A stretch of 41,120 nt of DNA, from assembly GCA_049999805.1 (NCBI GenBank), contig JBNGIO010004459.1, positions 1 to 41,120 on the forward strand. The letters run 5' to 3'. Source of the DNA: Folioceros fuciformis. Lineage: Eukaryota > Anthocerotophyta > Anthocerotopsida > Anthocerotales. A model generated the notes under the pieces. That model was not told the DNA's origin. It saw only the letters and a list, made by a program, of their open reading frames with translations, and did no database searches. A program made the position numbers and the translations under genes. Below are positions 35,629 through 41,120 of the stretch, piece after piece (within the stretch, counting starts at the first letter, position 1; every line of letters starts with the position of its first letter).

Positions 35629-37680
35629 GTCTGCAACCAGAATTGCTCTGCGCTGAAACCGGATTGCTCTGCACGGAATCCAAAAGTGCTCGGCCTTAAG
35701 GCTTTAAACGGCCCTGCGCTGAAGCCAGGAAGGCTCGGCACGGGAACAAGAACGTCTATCGTCTGGAACAAGAACGGGTCGGGCCAGCAACCAGAACGCT
35801 TTCACTTTCACAGCTTCGCAAGACTCGGGGCTCACGACCCTGTTATAAACGGCGGCGGCGGGAAGTAAAGACGCTCAGTTTATGCATTATGATCCTGGCC
35901 CACCCCACTGAAACCAGACTAGCATTGACCACGAAGCCTGGCCTCTTGAGACGGACCATTTATGGGTGGCACTGAACACGCCTCGATGACACAAGAAAGA
36001 AGCACATACACATAGCTCTTCCCCTAGTCGACTTGGACGGACTTCTCCTTGTCATCTGGGAATTGGCCCTTCCCTTCACGACCTCTACCATTGTGTGCTC
36101 GGTGATCATGAGGAGAAGAAGAAAAGCTTATCTTAGCAGATTATTAGCGATCCGTACTAGACCAGATTTGTGTGAGAGAGACCAGCCAGCTTGGAGCGAA
36201 ATGTGGGTAGCCCGTCTTACATCCAAGTCTGCATGTACGAGGGTTGAGTCGAGCACTACCCACAGCTCTCTCATGATGCGTTCTGGTTCCTGCAAATGAA
36301 TGAAAGCAAATGAATGAAAGCAGCTAGGCGTGCTCCTGAAATGAATGTGCCTGCGGAGCTTTCTGTGATGAAAAACACAAGAACGTGCTATGTTGATCGC
36401 CCACATAGCTGCGCGTCTGAATGCAAGCAGGTTGGGCACTATCTCATGATTCTTTTTTCCGCTACCTGTAACAAGAGTGGTAAAGAATGAAAGCAGCTTG
36501 ATGTGGTCTGGAAGTGAGTTTGTATGTGGAATCTGCTGTGATGATATCACAAGAGTAGAATCTACAATGGTATGGCCTGTCCAGGGTTTGCATCTAGGGA
36601 ACGTGGAAGACAACGTGATATCACATCTGGGTTGCCTACCCTAGGCCTGATGAGCACATCCATGGCCTCCTCTGGCCAACCTCTACATTGCACGCATGTG
36701 CAGGATATGAATATATCCATCCGACTGCTCGTACGCAACCAAGTTTGACACACAGATCATGAACCAATCTCCCCATGGTCAAACCCATGTTAACTGAACA
36801 CAGCACAACGCAAAATAGAGACAGAGAAAGAAATACGAGAGTCTGACTGCGCCAGAGATGCCAGGGCTTAACGGCCTGCCATCTCCGTACGTTACGCCGC
36901 ACATTCCCTATCCTTCACGCCTGCCAGGTTCAGGCTTATCTTACCCGGAGAGCTAGACTCAGAAGCATAGGCACCACTACCCATCTGCGTATCCAAGGAA
37001 ACGACCTGATCATCAACCCCAGCTGGCTCTCAAACATGCAGCTCGTGGTGCTGGTACGTTTTCGGAGTGCGCAGCTACAACAAGAAGGGCGCAGGGTATG
37101 GGTAGCAGGAACGAACCATTGGGTTCATGTCCACCCGGATTCAGAGCACACCCACTTGCCACGATTCTTGCAAACGGTGCAGGCGACTGTTATTCGTAGC
37201 CTGCAGGATGCCGCACAACCACAAGGTTACTGAAATGGGCATGAACTTCAAGGCATGCGCCAACAGTCATTCTTTGATGGTCATGGCTGCTCCATCAGAA
37301 ATGATTGGTGGAGGAATTGCTCATAATGTCCTATGTCCTTACTGCTCACATGTCCTATTTGTGGATGAGCTTGAAGTGAATGAAGTATGGCTGCATGAGT
37401 TCAGGCATTAATTGTAGCTGAACTGAAGTCAGGCAAGCACAAACTGTGGGGTGAGCTAATTGCAGGTCAACTGAACTCAGACGAGCACAAATTCTAGGTG
37501 AGCTTGCAGTGTATCATGGCCGCCTGGATTAAGTGCAGGCACGTTGTATTCCATGGCATAGCCCCTTCCAAAAGGAATACAAACTAAGCTCTGCTCACCA
37601 TGCACTAATCAGCCTTTCCCTTCTCTCTACGTGCGGAAGGCAGAGTGAGATGTGCTTGCGACGGGAGCACCGAGAAACGT
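35629..37680. other. Intergenic region, weak local duplications, no supported gene
   Basis: The first 250 bases are presumably the SET gene's promoter, with a loose GGATTGCTCTGC / GCTCTGCGCTGAA repeat at 35640-35740. A diverged pair about 176 bp apart begins ATGAAAGCAGCT at about 36312 and 36487. A 48-bp tandem pair lies at 37412-37459 and 37460-37508 (TTGYAG...GAGCACAAA...GTGAGCT). A plus-strand frame at 37127-37411 has a Cys-rich start, discussed in the findings. Confidence 0.4.
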
Positions 37681-37753
37681 CGCCGCCCGGGGGGCTCGAA
37701 CCCCCGACCACAAGGTTAAGAGCCTTGCGCTCTACCGACTGAGCTAGGGCGGC
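37681..37753 (-). tRNA. tRNA-Lys (anticodon CTT)
   Basis: On the minus strand a complete 73-nt cloverleaf: acceptor stem GCCGCCC paired with GGGCGGC, D-arm GCTC...GAGC, anticodon stem CAAGG/CCTTG around the loop CTCTTAA (anticodon CTT, reading AAG), variable loop TGGTC, T-arm GGGGG-TTCGAGC-CCCCC, discriminator G. No intron. No CCA is encoded, as expected for a eukaryotic nuclear gene. Confidence 0.97.
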
Positions 37754-37810
37754 TTGACGACAACCTGTTAGACAATAGTCTATATGACAAAACGTTTCTT
37801 ATTCTCAAGT

Positions 37811-38410
37811 CCCACTTATCTTCTTCACCTAGACTTGCACATCTGAGTAGTCAGACTCCCCATCGTGTGTTTCCTCGTTCTTCTTCACGTAGACTTGCGG
37901 ATCTAAGTTGTCAAACGCCCCATAGTATGTTGCTAACGATATACCACAAGAAGGCTCATCACAGTCAATCATTTTGAGGAAAGTCACTTCCAATGCCTCC
38001 ATACCATATTTGGCATGAGAAGCCTTCACGAAGCGGACTCAGGGCAAAAGCTCCTTCACTAACCTGCAAATTGAATCAGGATCTTAGCTTTCCACATAAG
38101 ACTCCATGAAGGCGAAAATGGCTGGACGTGTTTGCCGAGTGATCTTTCCCTTGTAGCTTGATGTATGGCTCTACTGCCAGACTAACCAACTTTGTGAGTC
38201 CATGAGACTAAGGATTACCTCATTGTCGTTGTGTTGTGGATCAGGGACATCGAGCCTCATAGCATAGTGCATAGGCTCAACACGCTTGGGCACTTACCCT
38301 CACCTTGCATCAATGCAACATCCCTTTGGAGCGGCAAAGTTTTGGCATCCTCTCCTTGTGCACTTGACTAGTTATTGTGCACATCATATCTTGCACGCTC
38401 TCTTGCATGC
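37811..38410 (-). pseudogene. Decayed partial copy of the DUF641/GIL1-IRKI-like gene
   Basis: The minus strand matches the gene at 29052-31439 in order: MQESVQDMM near 38410, then equivalents of the VPKCAESMNSA, RQAIFAFTEAL, DPDSMSG and VKELLPRVHFVKASHAKYGLE segments, then a diverged SDFDEP region. Several stops, frame changes and a missing internal stretch rule out function. Its left end carries a 49-bp tandem duplication (37812-37861 and 37873-37921) of the segment matching ESENPGRHVSVKDCW. The parent region is a single exon, so it cannot be told whether the copy came from DNA or RNA. Similarity stops at about 38410, right where the Copia LTR begins. Confidence 0.85.
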
Positions 38411-38412
38411 TC

Positions 38413-38618
38413 GTTAGAAACCTATGGGGTTTGTGCAACATATCTACATTAGAGTCTAGAGATTATACCCCAAGGTATATAAAATAGAACCACGACCGAG
38501 GTAATGTTTACCCTTTATCGAGTTATAGTCATGCTTGAAGGTTATATATGTAGGCATGGACTATCAATCTAAATGTATTGAGATGAGGCTTATCTTGGGA
38601 TTCACCGTTTTTCTAACA
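38413..38618 (+). repeat. 5' LTR of plus-strand Copia element
   Basis: Bounded by CGTTAGAAA on the left and TTTCTAACA on the right, which are inverted complements apart from the first base (an expected TG decayed to CG). It ends exactly before a primer-binding site. Length 206 bp. A TATATAAAATAG-like stretch at about 38477-38488 may be the old promoter. Confidence 0.7.
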
Positions 38619-38635
38619 TGGTATTAGAGTCCATG
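38619..38635 (+). other. Retrotransposon primer-binding site (initiator tRNA-Met type)
   Basis: TGGTATTAGAGTCCATG directly follows the LTR and resembles the common plant Copia site TGGTATCAGAGC, with two substitutions, complementary to the 3' end of initiator tRNA-Met. Confidence 0.7.
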
Positions 38636-39870
38636 TTCTAAATCCCAAGTCACTTGGCTCAGCAGACGCGTAGAGTACATGGCTCTAACTTATGTAGAAC
38701 TATCTTTGCTTCCTTTGCATTGTGTACTAGGCTACTCAAACTATGAGTTTGTAAGAGTTTGTGCAAGTTAGAGGAGCTTGGTGATAGTTATTGGTGCAAG
38801 GATGAGATCCTGATTGGCCGCGAAGGACGGGAGAATGGAGACACGCTTTCTCAAAACTCGTGCGGTGGAGAAGTTTAGAGGCAAGAACGTCACATTGTGG
38901 AAGTTAAAGACGAAGATGCTTCTCATTGATAAAGGAGTATGGAAATTCGTCGATAAGGGCCTCGATGATGTACCCATAGAAATAGACCTTAACAAGGATG
39001 GACGAGCGTTGGCAACAATCCTGTTGAATGTTTCAGATGACATTCTCTCAATTGAGAAAGTATGCAACGTCGAGAGAAGCTTGGATCACCCTCTGCAACA
39101 CATACGAAAAGAGAAGTATGTTGAGTGCGATGTTGTTGGAGCAACAACTTGCGAACTTCAAGATGGCCAAAGGCGACACCATTCAACGAGATGTCAACAA
39201 GTTGAAGACTTTGTTGGACCAATTGAAGGCAATGGACATCAAACCGACCGACGAAAGGATCCTCGTAGAGCTATTGAGTAGCTTACCATCAACTTACAAG
39301 CCCTTCGTGTCGGCTTTCAAGACATTGGTGGCGATGCGTCCAAGCAACAACCCACTGTCGATGGATGAGGTGGTTGGGTTGCTTTTGCAAGAGGAGTTGG
39401 AGATTTCACCCAAGAGAGCAAAGACTGATGATGCATTTTTCTTCTCCAAGAAAGGCAAAGCAAAAGCGAAGTCCAACCCTGAGGACGAGTACAAGTCCAA
39501 GTCAACGGACAAGACGAAGAAGGACGGTACCAACCTTACGGTGAAAGGATCCTCTTATTATTGCAGGAAGCCAGGTCATCATGCAAAAGAATGCAGAATT
39601 AGATTAGCAGACGAGTCGAAAAAGGACAAATCATCTCAAGCCAATCAAGTGAGTAAGCTGGCTCAACAGGAACAAACTTTTGTGTGCTCCATGGACAGGG
39701 ATCGAGCTACTTCATCACAAAAGGATGAGAGTCTTTACCTTGACTCTAGTGCATCTCAACATTTCACCTACCACCTTCCCTGGTTCACCGGCCACACAGG
39801 ACTCCCAAAGGGCCATACGGTGGCACTCAATGACAATATGTCACATGATATGAAGGGGAAAGGAGTCTTA
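38619..39870 (+). mobile_element. Ty1/Copia retrotransposon remnant (older, plus strand): gag and start of protease
   Basis: The gag frame starts at ATG 38835 (METRFLKTR...FRGKNVTLWKLK, the usual Copia gag opening), shifts frame near 39045-39052 and continues to 39870 with EAWITLCNTYEKRS, LLSSLPSTYKPFVSA and a Lys-rich linker. The zinc knuckle reads SYYCRKPGHHAKEC: the first cysteine is a serine. The protease site reads YLDSSASQHFTY, where the family has Asp-Ser/Thr-Gly, so the catalytic triad is broken. The frame is cut at GKGVL by the LTR of another element at 39871; integrase, reverse transcriptase and RNase H are not seen. It is dead by at least three separate defects. Confidence 0.9.
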
Positions 39871-40257
39871 TGAGTTCAGTTGCAAGGCAGAACCTCCTCA
39901 CTGAAAGGATCATTAGAGGAGCATGGTGAAGGAGAGGAGAGAAGAAGGGAGGAGGAGAGGAAAGGAGAAAGAGAGGTCTCACAGTGTCTCTCACAGCTCT
40001 ATTGCAAAGGGAGCTCAAGAGGGTATTTATACCCTCTAGAAAAGCTCCCAAGGAAGCTTCACAAGAAGCTCACAGGAAGCTATGCAGGAAGCTTCCTAAA
40101 GATTAGCTTAAGCTAATGATACTTAATTAAACACTAATCTTCAACTAATTACATTAGTCTAATCAAACTTATCACACTAGTTTAATTAGACTAATCACAT
40201 TAGTTTAATTAGACTAATCATATTAGTCTAAGCACATTGGGCTTTAATAACCCTACA
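39871..40257 (-). repeat. 3' LTR of minus-strand Copia element
   Basis: 387 bp bounded by TG...CA in the plus reading (TGAGTTCAGTTGC to AACCCTACA), preceded in the element's own direction by a polypurine tract TTTAAGGGGGCGG (40258-40272). On the minus strand a TATAAATA box lies at about 40025-40032, inside the palindrome GAGGGTATTTATACCCTC (40019-40036), followed by CT-rich sequence. Near the element-side end a 23-bp unit is repeated at 40173-40195 and 40196-40218, with a partial third copy. Confidence 0.85.
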
Positions 40258-41120
40258 ACCGCCCCCTTAAAGGCCAATTTATCTTCATAGGGGAGTAATC
40301 TACCTCACGCCCATGAGTGTCCGAGCTTGTGCGAATTGCTCCGAAGAGAGCCCCTTGGTAAGAACATCTGCAGGGTTCTGACTGGTGTGAACTTTTGACA
40401 AGTTGTACCCTCTTGTCTTCCAACACCTCTCGAATGAAGTGATACTTCACTTCCACATGTTTGGTCTTCGCATGAAACACTGGATTCTTTGCCAATTGAA
40501 TAGCACTCTGGCTATCACAATGCAACACTGGGAGCTTAACCCTGATCCCTAAATCGCCCACTAGACGAGCAAGCCATATGGCTTCCTTGCATGCCTCAGT
40601 TGCTGCAACATACTCGGCCTCTGTGGTAGATAGCGTTATGCATGATTGCAAACGAGATCGCCATGAGACTGCCCCTCCTGCGCACATGAAGACGTAACCT
40701 GATGTGGACCTCCTTTTGTCCATATCCCCTGCATAATCAGCATCCGTATATCCCACGACAGATGCATCTTCACTACCAAAACATAAGCACAAAGCTTTTG
40801 TACCATTCAAGTACCAATGCTTTTTGTACCATGCCAAATGCCTCCCAATGCTTTCTGCCATGGTTTGACATAAACCTGCTAACCACTCCCACTAAAAAGG
40901 CAGTGTCAGGACGTGTAGCAATCATTGCATACATCAAACTCCCTACAGCTGATGAGTATGGAACCTTCTCCATTTCAACTTTGTCCTCTGTAGAGCTTGG
41001 GCAATCCTTGCTCGACAGTTTCACATATGGAGGCAACGGAGAACTTAATACCTTCCCCTTCTCCATATTGAAACGTTGAAGCACCTTGTTAATGTATTCA
41101 GTCTGAGACAAGTACAACAA
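39871..41120 (-). mobile_element. Ty1/Copia retrotransposon (younger, minus strand), 3' part: reverse transcriptase end, RNase H, LTR
   Basis: Read leftward from the edge: the end of the reverse transcriptase (YINKVLQRFNMEKGK, VPYSSAVGSLMYAMIATRPD, GVVSRFMSNHGRKHWEA), then RNase H with GYTDADYAGDMDKRRSTSGY, TEAEYVAATEACKEAIWL and LHCDSQSAIQLAKNPVFHAK, which hold the acidic catalytic residues, then polypurine tract and LTR. Frames break twice: at about 40805-40835 between the two halves, and at the A-run at 40393-40396 (plus-strand T4), after which the usual tail reads on in another frame. So this copy is also defective as assembled. Its 5' part, second LTR and target duplication lie beyond the window. 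Confidence 0.92.

Noticed and set aside
36128-36613. 161-codon minus-strand frame
   Set aside because: It crosses a local diverged duplication, is His/Ser/Arg-rich and matches nothing I know; likely chance.

Overview
This window is nuclear DNA of a land plant, most likely a non-seed plant (bryophyte or lycophyte grade). That is inferred from plant-type gene families (an EPF-LIKE peptide precursor, ARP6, an ArfGAP-C2 protein, a DUF641/GIL1-IRKI-like protein, a plant-type GH31 glycosidase, a TPR-SET protein), spliceosomal introns mostly of 80-290 nt, Copia retrotransposons and a eukaryotic tRNA-Lys. The species cannot be named from sequence alone. Two 100-N assembly gaps lie at 751-850 and 9998-10097.

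Left part (1-12.5 kb): an AT-rich edge with an unidentified open frame and a 24-bp tandem repeat running into the first gap; a Nudix hydrolase (1793-2338, +); a ZCCHC10-like zinc-knuckle gene (4228-4617, +) whose tail lies in other frames, flanked by a diverged pair of direct repeats; a three-exon EPFL secreted peptide gene (5802-6630, -) with a long CTG/CAG-rich upstream region; a possible orphan first exon (9431-9544, +) near the second gap; then an AT-rich block with three families of tandem repeats (11298-12031).

Middle (12.5-31.5 kb): about 4 kb with nothing clearly genic, then a gene-dense stretch. ARP6 (16466-18391, -, seven exons) is divergent from an ArfGAP-C2 gene (19236-21131, +, eight exons). 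They are followed by an unrecognised three-exon gene for a probable organelle-targeted protein (21698-22519, +), a GH31 alpha-glucosidase/alpha-xylosidase (23509-27151, +, six exons), a possible convergent single-exon gene (27171-27602, -) and a DUF641/GIL1-IRKI-like gene (29052-31439, +).

Right part (31.5-41.1 kb): a TPR-SET methyltransferase gene (33188-35628, -), a tRNA-Lys(CTT) (37681-37753, -) and a layered graveyard. A decayed copy of the window's own DUF641 gene (37811-38410, -) abuts a decayed plus-strand Copia element (LTR 38413-38618, primer-binding site, gag, start of protease). That element is broken at 39870/39871 by the 3' LTR of a second, minus-strand Copia element (LTR 39871-40257, then RNase H and the end of reverse transcriptase) that runs off the right edge.

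The genes form no operon or pathway. They cover chromatin (ARP6 of the SWR1 complex, SET protein), vesicle traffic (ArfGAP), cell-wall sugar trimming (GH31), peptide signalling (EPFL) and nucleotide or inositol-phosphate housekeeping (Nudix). No wholly new system was proven. The strongest leads are the three-layer insertion stratigraphy at the right end, the hidden EPFL gene, the unrecognised 194-residue gene, and an in-frame intron in the DUF641 gene that would add a hydrophobic segment if retained. All exon structures were read by eye from splice consensus, reading phase and protein-family similarity; no alignment was run.
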